Positions 1 through 9,238 are shown, counted from the first letter of the stretch. The stretch is 64,000 nucleotides of DNA from Flavobacterium agrisoli (GCF_016522065.1 NZ_JAEHFV010000009.1:42496-106495), one strand, 5' to 3'. The notes: a model not told the origin generated them from the letters alone. Made by a program: numbers and translations.

Positions 1-260
1 ACGATTTGTAAATTGGCATTGAGTGCTTTTAAATCGTTTAAAAATGCTTCGTCTTTTAGATTAATAGGCTGTAAAAGAGGTAAATTATGTGCCAACGCAT
101 ATTCTTTAACAGCCGAATATTTTATTTTTTGACCACGACCCGCAGGTTTGTCGGCGGCAGTAATAACGCCTGCTATTTCGTAGTTGTGATTTAAAATGGT
201 GTCCAAAATGCCAACGGCAAATTCGGGAGTTCCCATAAATACAATTCGTAATTTTGTCAT
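1..260 (-). CDS. fmt: Methionyl-tRNA formyltransferase, N-terminal part (runs off left edge)
   Basis: Formylates the amino group of methionyl-tRNA(fMet) for translation initiation. Only the first 86 or so codons are in the window. The translation starts MTKLRIVFMGTPEFAV, the typical Fmt opening with its Rossmann strand and the GTPEFA motif, followed by the conserved AADKPAGRGQ segment of the formyltetrahydrofolate-binding domain. The ATG at 260 shares one base with the stop codon of recQ upstream (TAATG), so the two genes are probably read from one transcript. The catalytic Asn-His-Asp region lies outside the window. Confidence 0.93.
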   Translation of the reverse strand, partial: MTKLRIVFMGTPEFAVGILDTILNHNYEIAGVITAADKPAGRGQKIKYSAVKEYALAHNLPLLQPINLKDEAFLNDLKALNANLQI

Positions 261-2155
261 TATTTCTTTAAGGTGTATTTGTTATTTGGTAAAATTTTTA
301 TTTTGTCATCTTCTAAAAGTTCTTGTAAGGCCTTGACAATTTCGGCATCTTTGAATTTGATTTGAGAACTGATAGTTCTGGAATCCAAATCTTGATTTTT
401 TAGCAAATTTACAATTACTGATTGAATCTCGCTGTTAGAAACAGGTTGTTCTTTTTTGGTGATGCAATAGGAGCAAATTTGGCAATCTTCGGAGTTGGTT
501 TCGCCAAAATAAGCCAACAACAAGCGACTTTTGCAAAAATCTTGTTTTTCTATATAATGAAGTACGCTTTGTAAGTGTTCTCTTTTTTGAAGATTTTGCT
601 TTTCTAAATATTTGATTACCCTACTAATGGTGTGTTCGTCCTCGCGAACTTCATTGAATAAAATGTTGGCGTCGTTATCTTTGGCTTTAAAATTGACAAT
701 ATCGCGTTCTTTCAATTTGTGTAAAACGGCTATTACTTCATTTTCGGATGCATTTGCTTTTTTTGCAATTAAAGCGGTGTTGATGGCTGTTTTAATTTCA
801 TAAATGCCAGGATAAGTACGTAAAATAGTTAAAATAATTTCTTCGTCATTAGGGTTTAGACTGATGTAACGAATCACTTCTTTCGATTCGATTAAAAATT
901 GAAGGGTTATTTTTTCTGAATATTCTTGGGATAGCGTAATAATGCCTTGTTTGTCTAAAAATTGTAAAGCATTATAGGTTTTAAGGGTTGGAAAATTGTA
1001 TTTGTTGCAAAACCGATTCAAATTGAAAGAGAATTGCTCGTTTATTCCTTCTCCATAAGCAATTTGAAACGAGTTACAGAGTTTGATAAATAACGTATTT
1101 AAAAAAGCTTTATCGGGTAAACTGTCAATAAATTGCGATTTTGCTTGTAACGCATCCGAAGTGTTGGTCAGAATAATCGAAAAAGCTTTGTCACCATTTC
1201 GTCCGGCTCTTCCTGCTTCTTGGTAGTAATTTTCAATATTTTCGGGTAATTGGGTATGAATGACCGTTTTTACATTTGGTTTGTCAATTCCCATTCCAAA
1301 GGCATTCGTAGCAACCATTACTTGTACGTCTTCATTTAGCCACAAATTCATGTGTTTTTCCTTTTCTCGAGCACTTAAACCGCCATGGTAAAAAGTAGCG
1401 GTAAAGCCCACCGATTGTAATTGTTCTGATAAAGTGAGGCAAGATTTACGATTTCGAACATATAAAATGGAAGGTTCTGGATTTTTTTGTAAAATTTTTT
1501 GAGCTAAATGCATTTTGTCATCCACATTAAAAACCATATAAGCAAGGTTTTTTCGGGCAAAGGACTGCAGGAAACAGTTTGGTTTTTGCAATCCTAACAA
1601 TTCTTGAATATCATGTTGAACGGCAGGAGTAGCAGTGGCAGTTAAGGCAATAAAAGGAGTTTTAGGAAAATGTTTTTTTAAAGTTGAAATTTTTAAATAA
1701 GCAGGTCTAAAATCGTGGCCCCATTGCGATACGCAATGTGCTTCATCAATTGCAATGAGGTTTATTGGTAGGTTTTTAATTCGATCTAAAACCCAGTCTT
1801 GTTGCAATCGCTCGGGTGAAAGGTATAAAAACTTGTAATTTCCGTATTGGCAATTATCTAATAAATCAATTAATTCGTCTGTTCGGATGCCGCCGGTAAG
1901 TGCAATAGCTTTAATGTCGCGTTTTTGTAAATTGGCAACTTGATCTTTCATCAAGGCGACCAAAGGCGAAATAACCAAACAAATGCCTTCTTTTAGTAAT
2001 GCAGGAACCTGAAAGCAGATTGATTTTCCACCGCCAGTTGGTAAAATGGCCAAAGTATCTTCGCCTTTCTGTACCGATTCAATAATTTCTTTCTGTAAAG
2101 GTCTAAAAGAATCGTGTTTCCAGTATTTTTGTAAAATAGCTAATGCTTCGGGCAT
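260..2155 (-). CDS. recQ: ATP-dependent DNA helicase RecQ
   Basis: A 3'-5' DNA helicase of superfamily 2 acting in recombination and fork repair. Seen directly: Walker A TGGGKS at residues 40-45, DEAH at 137-140 followed by the RecQ signature CVSQWGHDFR, a helicase C-terminal lobe with QEAGRAGR, and a zinc-binding set at Cys541, Cys558, Cys561 and Cys564. At 631 aa it is near the family norm (E. coli 609), but the last 67 residues do not look like a canonical HRDC domain and may form a winged-helix-like tail. It probably heads a transcript that continues into fmt. Confidence 0.95.
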   Translation of the reverse strand: MPEALAILQKYWKHDSFRPLQKEIIESVQKGEDTLAILPTGGGKSICFQVPALLKEGICLVISPLVALMKDQVANLQKRDIKAIALTGGIRTDELIDLLDNCQYGNYKFLYLSPERLQQDWVLDRIKNLPINLIAIDEAHCVSQWGHDFRPAYLKISTLKKHFPKTPFIALTATATPAVQHDIQELLGLQKPNCFLQSFARKNLAYMVFNVDDKMHLAQKILQKNPEPSILYVRNRKSCLTLSEQLQSVGFTATFYHGGLSAREKEKHMNLWLNEDVQVMVATNAFGMGIDKPNVKTVIHTQLPENIENYYQEAGRAGRNGDKAFSIILTNTSDALQAKSQFIDSLPDKAFLNTLFIKLCNSFQIAYGEGINEQFSFNLNRFCNKYNFPTLKTYNALQFLDKQGIITLSQEYSEKITLQFLIESKEVIRYISLNPNDEEIILTILRTYPGIYEIKTAINTALIAKKANASENEVIAVLHKLKERDIVNFKAKDNDANILFNEVREDEHTISRVIKYLEKQNLQKREHLQSVLHYIEKQDFCKSRLLLAYFGETNSEDCQICSYCITKKEQPVSNSEIQSVIVNLLKNQDLDSRTISSQIKFKDAEIVKALQELLEDDKIKILPNNKYTLKK

Positions 2156-2221
2156 TATAGGTCGGTTTTAAAGTTATAAATTTAGAAATCAGTTTCTTGG
2201 TTTATACTTTATCACTGCTCG

Positions 2222-2755
2222 CTAAATTTTATCTAAGATAAAAAGAATTCTGTTAGAAACGGTATCTTTTGGGACTTCAATCAACTCATACCCGTATTTT
2301 TGATAGGTTTTTACCAAATGTTTGTAGATAGTCGTGGCTTGTTCAAAATTTTCGTAGCGTTCACCATCACTTTGATAGATTTCTTCCCAAGGCGGGAGCA
2401 AAAATATTTTAGAGTACTTGCATTCTTCGCAAGCGGCAGCAAAACGTTCGGGGTATAAATCGCCTATGAAATCCATATACGCTACCACATCAGGAATGCC
2501 ACGGTCTATAAAAACAATTTCATGAGGTTCTTGTAGGGCATTGTGAAATTGGTTAATCCTTCCTTCCAAAAGTTTTTCGCTAAATAACAACGGATTTTCT
2601 AAAAACAACTGCTCAATTCCTAGTCTTTGTGCCTCGAGAGTGACTTCTCTTGAAATTTCGGGATAACAACAATAACCCTGTGCTTTTAATCCTTCGATAA
2701 TGGTCGATTTTCCGGTGCCAGGCCCTCCAATGATAACTATAATTTCTTTTTGCAC
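2222..2755 (-). CDS. P-loop AAA_28-type ATPase/kinase-like protein
   Basis: A 177-residue soluble nucleotide-binding protein. The N-terminus reads MQKEIIVIIGGPGTGKSTII, a clear Walker A (GGPGTGKS), and FIDRGIPDVVAYMDF fits the AAA_28 family, which resembles NadR-type and other small-molecule kinases. The substrate cannot be read from sequence. It is a single gene between recQ and the divergent DUF493 gene, with a likely -7 element (TAAATTTG) just upstream. The family call is firm, the function unknown. Confidence 0.8.
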   Translation of the reverse strand: MQKEIIVIIGGPGTGKSTIIEGLKAQGYCCYPEISREVTLEAQRLGIEQLFLENPLLFSEKLLEGRINQFHNALQEPHEIVFIDRGIPDVVAYMDFIGDLYPERFAAACEECKYSKIFLLPPWEEIYQSDGERYENFEQATTIYKHLVKTYQKYGYELIEVPKDTVSNRILFILDKI

Positions 2756-2772
2756 TTTCTAAAAATAAAGGG

Positions 2773-2780
2773 CAAATTTA
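2773..2780 (-). promoter_or_regulatory. Putative -7 element (TAAATTTG) for the AAA_28 gene
   Basis: The minus strand reads TAAATTTG, matching the Bacteroidota -7 consensus TAnnTTTG, 18 bp before the ATG at 2755. No good -33 TTG is found at the usual spacing, so this is a moderate call. Confidence 0.4.
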
Positions 2781-3017
2781 CCTAAACTTATTCAGAATTG
2801 AAAAGTTTATTTTGAAGCAATTTTCAGGCGACTAATTTTAAACAAAAGATAGTTTTGAAAGTAGTTTTTTTAAGATTAAATAGCAGTTTTTAGATTGTAG
2901 GGTGAATGAAATGGGTAATTTAAGTGTTGTTTCTAGAAAGGAACAGAATTTACGCACAGTTGGTAATGCCGTATAAAATAAGCATTTGAGTTTTTAATAT
3001 ATCTAAAATCAAAACTG

Positions 3018-3025
3018 TATATTTG
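3018..3025 (+). promoter_or_regulatory. Putative -7 element (TATATTTG) for the DUF493-DUF4290-murA run
   Basis: TATATTTG matches the Bacteroidota -7 consensus and lies 19 bp before the ATG at 3045. The nearest TTTG upstream (2985-2988) is 29 bp away, longer than usual. It would serve a run of four same-strand genes ending at the terminator near 6321. Confidence 0.45.
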
Positions 3026-3044
3026 CTAATATTTTTAATAGAAA

Positions 3045-3341
3045 ATGGATAACGAAAAAGATAAAAAAACAGCCGAGTTTTACGAAAGATTAAAAACAGA
3101 ACTGGACAATAGCAATACTTGGCCTGCCGAGTATTTATACAAATTTATTGTGCCATCGGTTGGAGATAATGTAGAGCGAGTAGAAAAAGCATTTGATAAT
3201 TTAGGTGCTGTTATTAAAACTACACAATCTAAAACAGGAAAATTCACCAGCGTTTCTATTGATGTTACCATGAAAAGTTCTGATGATATTATCAATAAAT
3301 ACAAAGAAGTATCAACCATAGAAGGGATTGTGTCCTTATAA
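3045..3341 (+). CDS. DUF493 family protein
   Basis: A 98-residue protein of the DUF493 (YbeD-like) family, recognised by the ferredoxin-like ACT-type fold pattern, with IVPSVGDNVERVE near residue 36 and the closing segment SVSIDVTMKS. In other bacteria such proteins are thought to be small-molecule or protein-interaction modules; no enzyme motif is visible. It overlaps or abuts the DUF4290 gene and precedes murA, so it probably shares the transcript starting near 3025. Confidence 0.8.
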   Translation: MDNEKDKKTAEFYERLKTELDNSNTWPAEYLYKFIVPSVGDNVERVEKAFDNLGAVIKTTQSKTGKFTSVSIDVTMKSSDDIINKYKEVSTIEGIVSL

Positions 3342-3345
3342 ATTT

Positions 3346-4062
3346 ATGAATTCAAAATATATAAAAGAGAATGCTAATGATGTGGTTTCGAATTTGGAAT
3401 ACAATTCGGAAAGGCAGCATTTGATTATTCCCGAATATGGTCGTCATTTACAAAAATTGATTGATCAAGCCACAGAAATCGAAGACGATCAAACTCGAAA
3501 CAAAGCGGCAAAATACATCATTCAGGTAATGGGAACTTTAAATCCGCATTTGCGAGATGTGCCCGATTTTCAGCATAAACTATGGGATCAATTGTTTATC
3601 ATGTCCGATTTTAAACTCAATGTTGAATCGCCTTATCCAATTCCTTCTCGCGAAGTTTTACAATTGAAACCCGATCCTTTAGCGTATCCACAGAATTTTC
3701 CAAAATACCGTTATTATGGTAACAACATCAAATACATGATTGATGTGGCTAATAAATGGGAAGAAGGCGAAATGAAAAGTGCTTTGATAATGGTCATTGC
3801 CAACCACATGAAAAAATCGTATTTAAGTTGGAATAAAGATACGGTTAAAGATGATGTAATTTTTGAACATTTATACGAACTTTCGGGCGGAAAAATCAAT
3901 ATGTTGCAAAGCACCGAAGAACTTTTAAATACCACCGATTTATTACGAACAAACAAAAGAACATCTAATAAAATTAGTTCGAATAACCAACAAAAGGTGC
4001 AAAATAATAAGAACAAAGGGCCACAAAAGAATAAAACGTTTCAAAAAAACAATCAAAAATAA
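3346..4062 (+). CDS. DUF4290 domain-containing protein
   Basis: A Bacteroidota-specific protein of unknown function. I choose the ATG at 3346 (MNSKYIKENANDVVSNLEYN), which gives 238 aa; an ATG 18 bases earlier would overlap the preceding gene and adds only MCPYKF. The core is soluble, mixed helical, with the conserved EYNSERQHLIIPEYGRHLQ opening. The last 45 residues are low-complexity, rich in Asn, Lys and Gln, and probably disordered and basic. Its steady position directly upstream of murA in this run suggests a link to envelope synthesis, but that is inference from context only. Confidence 0.8.
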   Translation: MNSKYIKENANDVVSNLEYNSERQHLIIPEYGRHLQKLIDQATEIEDDQTRNKAAKYIIQVMGTLNPHLRDVPDFQHKLWDQLFIMSDFKLNVESPYPIPSREVLQLKPDPLAYPQNFPKYRYYGNNIKYMIDVANKWEEGEMKSALIMVIANHMKKSYLSWNKDTVKDDVIFEHLYELSGGKINMLQSTEELLNTTDLLRTNKRTSNKISSNNQQKVQNNKNKGPQKNKTFQKNNQK

Positions 4063-4114
4063 GTAGACCATTTTGGTAGACATAAAATAAAAAAACTCAA
4101 ATTTCAATCTAAAT

Positions 4115-5428
4115 ATGGGAGTATTTAAAATAGAAGGAGGCGTTCCTTTAAAAGGCGAAATCACACCTCAAGGTGCCAAAAATGAAGCATTGCAAATTTT
4201 GTGTGCCGTACTTTTAACATCAGAAAAAGTTAGAATTAACAATATTCCTGATATTATTGATATTAATAAATTAATTACGCTTTTAGGTCACCTAGGGGTG
4301 AAAATCCAACGAAACAGTCCAAGTTCCATCACTTTTCAATCGGATGAAATAAATGTAAGTTATCTCGAAACCGAAGCTTTTAAGCAAGAAGGTGGTGCTT
4401 TACGTGGTTCTATCATGATTGTGGGACCTTTGTTAGCTCGTTTTGGAAAAGGTTATATTCCAAAACCGGGTGGTGATAAAATTGGGCGTCGTCGTTTGGA
4501 TACACACTTTGAAGGATTTATTAATTTGGGAGCCAAATTTAGATACAACCGCGAAGATCATTTTTATGGTGTAGAAACAACTAAAGACGGTTTACAAGGA
4601 ACCGATATGTTGCTAGACGAAGCCTCGGTAACGGGTACTGCCAACATTGTTATGGCGGCGGTTTTAGCAAAAGGCACTACGACTATTTACAACGCGGCTT
4701 GCGAACCCTATTTGCAACAATTGTGTAAGATGTTAAACGGTATGGGGGCAAAAATTACCGGAGTTGGTTCGAATTTGTTAACTATAGAAGGAGTGGAGTC
4801 TTTAGGTGGTTGCGAACATACCATTTTGCCAGATATGATCGAAATTGGATCTTGGATTGGTTTAGCAGCAATGACCCGTAGCGAAATTACCATTAAAAAT
4901 GTGAGTTGGGAAAATTTAGGATTAATTCCAAATACCTTCAGAAAACTCGGAATTACACTTGAGAAAAAAGGCGACGATATTTATATTCCGGCTCATAAAA
5001 ACGGATATGAAGTAAAAACTGATATTGACGGTTCTATTCTAACTATTGCCGATGCGCCTTGGCCTGGTTTTACACCGGATTTGTTAAGTATCGTTTTGGT
5101 GGTGGCTACACAAGCAAAAGGCGATGTGTTGATTCACCAAAAAATGTTCGAAAGCCGTTTGTTCTTTGTGGATAAATTAATCGATATGGGGGCTAAAATC
5201 ATGTTATGCGATCCCCATCGTGCTGTTGTAATGGGACATAATTTCGAGTCACAGTTAAAGGCAACTACCATGTCTTCGCCCGATATACGTGCAGGAATTT
5301 CGTTGCTAATTGCAGCTTTATCGGCAAAAGGAACTAGTACCATTCAAAATATCGAGCAAATTGATCGCGGTTACGAACGAATTGACGAGCGATTAAGAGC
5401 TATTGGAGCAAAGATTGTAAGAGCTTAA
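4115..5428 (+). CDS. murA: UDP-N-acetylglucosamine 1-carboxyvinyltransferase with Cys-to-Asp active site
   Basis: Catalyses the first committed step of peptidoglycan synthesis, transfer of enolpyruvate from PEP to UDP-GlcNAc, in the cytoplasm. It is 437 aa, normal for the family, and shows the N-terminal KGEITPQGAKNEAL segment (with the conserved Lys-Asn pair) and the PDIRAG motif near the C-terminus. In the active-site loop the sequence reads PGGDKIGRRRLDTH where E. coli has PGGCTIGARPVDLH, so the fosfomycin-target Cys115 is Asp (residue 121, codon 4475-4477). Cys-to-Asp enzymes in Mycobacterium, Chlamydia and Borrelia are active and fosfomycin-resistant. It sits in a run with DUF493, DUF4290 and a CDF transporter. 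Confidence 0.96.
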   Translation: MGVFKIEGGVPLKGEITPQGAKNEALQILCAVLLTSEKVRINNIPDIIDINKLITLLGHLGVKIQRNSPSSITFQSDEINVSYLETEAFKQEGGALRGSIMIVGPLLARFGKGYIPKPGGDKIGRRRLDTHFEGFINLGAKFRYNREDHFYGVETTKDGLQGTDMLLDEASVTGTANIVMAAVLAKGTTTIYNAACEPYLQQLCKMLNGMGAKITGVGSNLLTIEGVESLGGCEHTILPDMIEIGSWIGLAAMTRSEITIKNVSWENLGLIPNTFRKLGITLEKKGDDIYIPAHKNGYEVKTDIDGSILTIADAPWPGFTPDLLSIVLVVATQAKGDVLIHQKMFESRLFFVDKLIDMGAKIMLCDPHRAVVMGHNFESQLKATTMSSPDIRAGISLLIAALSAKGTSTIQNIEQIDRGYERIDERLRAIGAKIVRA

Positions 5429-5436
5429 ATGCCATT

Positions 5437-6303
5437 ATGACAAATGAACAAAAAGCAATAAAAGCAATGTACTTTAGCATTATAGGAAACACCTGCCTGG
5501 CCTTTATAAAAGGATTGGCAGGTTTTTTTGGCAATTCGTATGCGCTTATTGCAGATGCAATCGAATCGACTACCGATATTTTAGGTTCGTTTTTGGTTTT
5601 ATTCGGAATAAAATATGCCAATAAACCGGCTGATGAGAATCATCCTTACGGACACGGTCGAGCCGAACCGCTGATCACGTTTTTGGTGGTTGGTTTTTTG
5701 ATAACCTCGGCAACTATCATTGCATACGAAAGTATTTTGAACATTCAACATCCGCACGATTTACCCAAACCTTGGACATTAATTGTGTTAAGTGCCATTA
5801 TTATTTGGAAAGAATTTTCGTTTCAAAAAGTGATGAAACGGGGCAAAGAAACCAATAGTTCTGCTCTTAAAGCCGATGCTTGGCACCACCGAAGCGATGC
5901 AATTACCTCTATAGCGGCTTTTTTGGGTATTTTGATTGCTTTAGTAATGGGAAAAGGATACGAATCGGCTGATGATTGGGCAGCGCTTTTTGCGGCTGCT
6001 TTTATTTTATACAACAGTTATAAAATTTTCCGACCGGCTTTGGGCGAAATTATGGATGAAAACTTGAATGAAGATTTGATTGAGGAAATCCGCAACAAAT
6101 CGAGGGAAGTAGAAGGAATCATCGCAACCGAAAAATGTTTTATTCGAAAAGCAGGAATGCAATACCACGTAGATTTGCACGCCATTGTAGATGCTAAAAT
6201 TACGGTTAAAGAAGGTCACGATTTAGCTCACAAACTAAAAGACCGATTGCAAACTGAAATTCCAGAATTAGGAAATGTTCTCATACACATTGAACCAGAC
6301 TAA
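5437..6303 (+). CDS. Cation diffusion facilitator (CDF) metal efflux transporter
   Basis: An inner-membrane divalent-cation/proton antiporter, 288 aa with about six hydrophobic segments. CDF site-A residues are visible: DAIESTTD in the second helix and HHRSDAITS in the fifth, and the GHGRAEPL segment between helices 2 and 3. The C-terminal cytoplasmic domain (from about residue 205) keeps the Val-Asp-Leu-His-Ala and HDLAHKL metal-binding dimerisation pattern. The HHxxD form of site A is compatible with Zn, Co or Fe rather than Mn alone. It starts 8 bases after murA and is followed by a strong terminator. Confidence 0.9.
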   Translation: MTNEQKAIKAMYFSIIGNTCLAFIKGLAGFFGNSYALIADAIESTTDILGSFLVLFGIKYANKPADENHPYGHGRAEPLITFLVVGFLITSATIIAYESILNIQHPHDLPKPWTLIVLSAIIIWKEFSFQKVMKRGKETNSSALKADAWHHRSDAITSIAAFLGILIALVMGKGYESADDWAALFAAAFILYNSYKIFRPALGEIMDENLNEDLIEEIRNKSREVEGIIATEKCFIRKAGMQYHVDLHAIVDAKITVKEGHDLAHKLKDRLQTEIPELGNVLIHIEPD

Positions 6304-6320
6304 TACCAGAAATAATAAAA

Positions 6321-6348
6321 AAGCCGAACTAAAATTCGGCTTTTTTTT
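6321..6348. terminator. Bidirectional terminator between CDF transporter and aroQ
   Basis: Perfect 8-bp inverted repeat AAGCCGAA / TTCGGCTT with a 6-base loop, flanked by A-runs on the left and a T-run on the right. It can end transcripts from both convergent genes and overlaps the last codons of aroQ. Confidence 0.85.
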
Positions 6349-6760
6349 ATAAAAACGAACGAATAGCTAATTCGTAACTTTTTAACCCAAACCCAAGAAT
6401 TACGCCTTTGGCATTTCCGGAAATATACGATTGATGGCGAAAGCTTTCGCGAGCATACGTATTCGAAATATGAACTTCTATAACGGGCGTGGTAACAGCT
6501 TTTATTGCATCGCCTAAACCAATAGATGTGTGGGTATAAGCGCCAGCATTCAATATTATACCATCGTAATCAAAGCCAAATTCCTGAATTTTACCGATTA
6601 ATTCTCCTTCGATATTACTTTGAAAATAAGTGAGTTCGATATCAGGAAAAGCTGCATGAAGTTCTTCTAAATAATCTTCAAAAGTCGTTGAACCATATAC
6701 TTCGGGTTCGCGTTTCCCTAAAAGGTTGAGGTTGGGGCCGTTAATGATGCAAATTTTCAT
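6347..6760 (-). CDS. aroQ: Type II 3-dehydroquinate dehydratase
   Basis: Third step of the shikimate pathway, dehydrating 3-dehydroquinate to 3-dehydroshikimate. The 137-aa length and the signature opening ICIINGPNLNLLGKREPEVYG are typical of the small dodecameric type II enzyme; the conserved catalytic Tyr (in PEVYG), the LNAGAYTHTS loop and the EVHISN motif are all present. It is a stand-alone gene read leftwards into the shared terminator. Confidence 0.96.
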   Translation of the reverse strand: MKICIINGPNLNLLGKREPEVYGSTTFEDYLEELHAAFPDIELTYFQSNIEGELIGKIQEFGFDYDGIILNAGAYTHTSIGLGDAIKAVTTPVIEVHISNTYARESFRHQSYISGNAKGVILGFGLKSYELAIRSFL

Positions 6761-6783
6761 AATGTGTTTTTTGTAAAAATAAA

Positions 6784-6812
6784 AAAACCGTTCTGAAATA
6801 GAGAACGGTTTT
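6784..6812 (-). terminator. Terminator of the PorT-like outer membrane protein gene
   Basis: 11-bp inverted repeat AAAACCGTTCT / AGAACGGTTTT with a 7-base loop. On the minus strand the hairpin is followed by seven T, 20 bases after the stop codon at 6832. Confidence 0.8.
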
Positions 6813-6831
6813 GAGAAAAGTATGTGATATT

Positions 6832-7380
6832 TTAGAACATGAATCCGGCCGAAAGCTGGAATACGGAGTTTTTTACATCAGCATCGGGAGCCACATCGGT
6901 TAAACCAAGTCCATAACGCGCTTGTACAAAAAAGCCATCGGTAATTTTATAACCCAATCCACCTACTAACGAAAAATCAAAGGTTTCAGAATTTTCTATA
7001 TCCAAATCGTTTTTTTCGCTTACTAAAAAGGAAGCTTGTGGACCAACTTCTAGACTTAAACGATCAGCTACATAAAATTTTGCTAAAACGGGAATCGAAA
7101 TGTAACCCAATTCATTTTTAAATTCCGTGTTTAAAACATCACTTGTAAGTTTTGCCCCTTGCGTAGAATATAAAAGTTCGGGTTGCACCGAAAAATTTTC
7201 TAGCAATTTAATTTCAGAAACCAAACCAGCATGAAAACTTGTAATTCCATCTGTTTGAATATCCGATCCGGTTAAGTTGGCAAAGTTAACACCACCTTTT
7301 ACACCAATTTGTAATAATTGAGCTTGCATTTGAGTCATCGACGCTACGGTAAGAAGTACTCCTAAGATTATTTTTTTCAT
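6832..7380 (-). CDS. PorT-like outer membrane beta-barrel protein
   Basis: A 182-aa secreted protein with a signal peptide (MKKIILGVLLTVASMTQMQAQ), followed at once by IGVKGGVNFANLTG, the usual first strand of the small 8-stranded OMP_b-brl_2/PorT-type barrels of Bacteroidota. It ends in a phenylalanine within an alternating strand (QLSAGFMF), as expected for assembly by the BAM machinery. No specific partner or ligand can be read. It stands alone between two terminators. Confidence 0.82.
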   Translation of the reverse strand: MKKIILGVLLTVASMTQMQAQLLQIGVKGGVNFANLTGSDIQTDGITSFHAGLVSEIKLLENFSVQPELLYSTQGAKLTSDVLNTEFKNELGYISIPVLAKFYVADRLSLEVGPQASFLVSEKNDLDIENSETFDFSLVGGLGYKITDGFFVQARYGLGLTDVAPDADVKNSVFQLSAGFMF

Positions 7381-7516
7381 TTTTAATTTTTTTTTTTAAA
7401 GTTAAATTCATTTGTAAAATAAGTACAACTAAAACGGTTTTACTTTACATAAATTGTAAGAGGATTATTAAAATTTCCAGTTTACTTTTTTTGTTTAGCG
7501 GGTTTAAATAGCCAAA

Positions 7517-7555
7517 AAAGCCCAAACAAACTTGTAATGAGCTAGTTTGGGCTTT
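7517..7555 (-). terminator. Terminator downstream of the ABC-F gene
   Basis: 11-bp perfect inverted repeat AAAGCCCAAAC / GTTTGGGCTTT around a 17-base loop, followed on the minus strand by a T-run; lies about 50 bases after the ABC-F stop codon. Confidence 0.75.
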
Positions 7556-7603
7556 AGTATAATTAAAGGAATTCTAATTGAAATTGAATTCGGAAATGCT
7601 GTA

Positions 7604-9238
7604 TTATTTTTCGATTTCGTGTAGATTTTCCATCTTTTTATGAGCTAAGAATCCGCTAATGTCCTCAAAATGTTCTTTTACGCGTTTATTACCAAATTCA
7701 AAAACTTTAGTAGCTAATCCATCCAAAAAGTCACGGTCGTGAGAAACCAAGATTAACGTTCCATCAAAATCACGCAAAGCATCTTTGATGATGTCCTTTG
7801 TTTTCATATCCAAGTGATTCGAAGGCTCATCCAAAATCAATAAATTAACGGGTTCTAGCAATAATTTAATCATAGCCAAACGGGTTTTTTCTCCCCCCGA
7901 AAGCACTTTTACTTTTTTGGTGATATCGTCGCCCTGAAACATAAAAGCACCTAAAATGTTTTTAATTTGAGTACGAATATCGCCTACAGCAATACTATCA
8001 ATCGTTTCAAAAATGGTCATGTTTTCGTCTAATAAAGCCGCTTGGTTTTGAGCAAAATAGCCAATTTGAGCATTGTGACCAATTTCTACGCTTCCGCTGT
8101 CAATACCAATTTCTTTCATAATAGCTTTAATCATGGTCGATTTTCCTTCTCCATTTTTACCTACAAAAGCTACTTTTTGACCGCGTTCAATTACTATATT
8201 GGCATTTTTAAAAACCACATGATCACCGTACGATTTGTCTAATTCTTTAACAATCACGGGATATTGTCCCGAGCGAGCGGCAGGCGGAAATTTTAATCGC
8301 AAAGCTGAGGTGTCGACTTCATCCACCTGAACAATTTCTAATTTTTCCAACATTCGAACGCGTGATTGAACGGCATCGGTTTTAGAAAAAGTACCTTTAA
8401 AACGTTCGATGAAAGCACGATTATCAGCAATCATTTTTTGTTGTTCGTCGTAAGCTTTTTGTTGGTGAATTCGTCTGTCTTTTCGCAATTCTAAATAATG
8501 TGAATAGGTAGCTTTGTAATCGTAAATTCTTCCCATAGTAACCTCAATAGTTCTATTGGTAATATTGTCTACGAAAGCCCTGTCGTGAGAAATAACAACC
8601 ACTGCTTTAGCCGAATTGATTAAAAAATCTTCCAACCATTGAATACTTTCAATGTCCATGTGGTTGGTAGGCTCATCTAATAAAATCAAATCGGGTTTAC
8701 GAAGTAAGATTTTAGCCAATTCAATTCGCATGCGCCAACCTCCCGAAAATTCAGAGGTTTGACGATTCAAATCTTCTCGGTTAAAGCCAAGTCCAGTTAA
8801 GATTTTTTCGACTTCGGCTTCATAATTAATTTCTTCAATAGCGTAAAACTTTTCACTTAAGTCCGAAACGCGTTCTATCAATTTCATGTATTCGTCACTT
8901 TCGTAATCGGTGCGAATTGTGAGTTGTTCATTGATAGCATCAATTTCAGATTTCATTGTGAAAATTTCTGAAAAGGCTTTAGAAGCTTCTTCTTTTACCG
9001 TCGCCCCATCAGTGGTCAATAAATGCTGCGGCAGATAAGCCACAACAGCTTCTTTTGGTGTTGAAATACTTCCGGTTGAAGGTTTACTTTGACCCGAAAT
9101 GATTTTTAAAAGCGTCGATTTTCCGGCACCATTTTTCCCCATAAGGGCAATTTTATCATTTTCGTTGATAGCAAAAGAAACATCGCTAAAAAGTGTTGTT
9201 CCGCCAAATTGTACGGAAATATCATTAATTGTAATCAT
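7604..9238 (-). CDS. ABC-F family ATP-binding protein
   Basis: A soluble 544-aa protein with two ABC domains and no membrane segments, the layout of ABC-F translation factors. Domain 1 has Walker A GKNGAGKST and signature SGGWRMR, domain 2 has GKNGEGKST and SGGEKTR; both Walker B regions read LLDEPTNH/LILDEPSNH. The linker of about 80 residues between them (around residues 240-320, rich in Lys, Arg and Gln) is the ribosomal P-site tRNA interaction motif. Length and the QNQAALLDE segment suggest the YbiT-like subgroup, but exact assignment needs a tree. Single gene, own terminator. Confidence 0.92.
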   Translation of the reverse strand: MITINDISVQFGGTTLFSDVSFAINENDKIALMGKNGAGKSTLLKIISGQSKPSTGSISTPKEAVVAYLPQHLLTTDGATVKEEASKAFSEIFTMKSEIDAINEQLTIRTDYESDEYMKLIERVSDLSEKFYAIEEINYEAEVEKILTGLGFNREDLNRQTSEFSGGWRMRIELAKILLRKPDLILLDEPTNHMDIESIQWLEDFLINSAKAVVVISHDRAFVDNITNRTIEVTMGRIYDYKATYSHYLELRKDRRIHQQKAYDEQQKMIADNRAFIERFKGTFSKTDAVQSRVRMLEKLEIVQVDEVDTSALRLKFPPAARSGQYPVIVKELDKSYGDHVVFKNANIVIERGQKVAFVGKNGEGKSTMIKAIMKEIGIDSGSVEIGHNAQIGYFAQNQAALLDENMTIFETIDSIAVGDIRTQIKNILGAFMFQGDDITKKVKVLSGGEKTRLAMIKLLLEPVNLLILDEPSNHLDMKTKDIIKDALRDFDGTLILVSHDRDFLDGLATKVFEFGNKRVKEHFEDISGFLAHKKMENLHEIEK

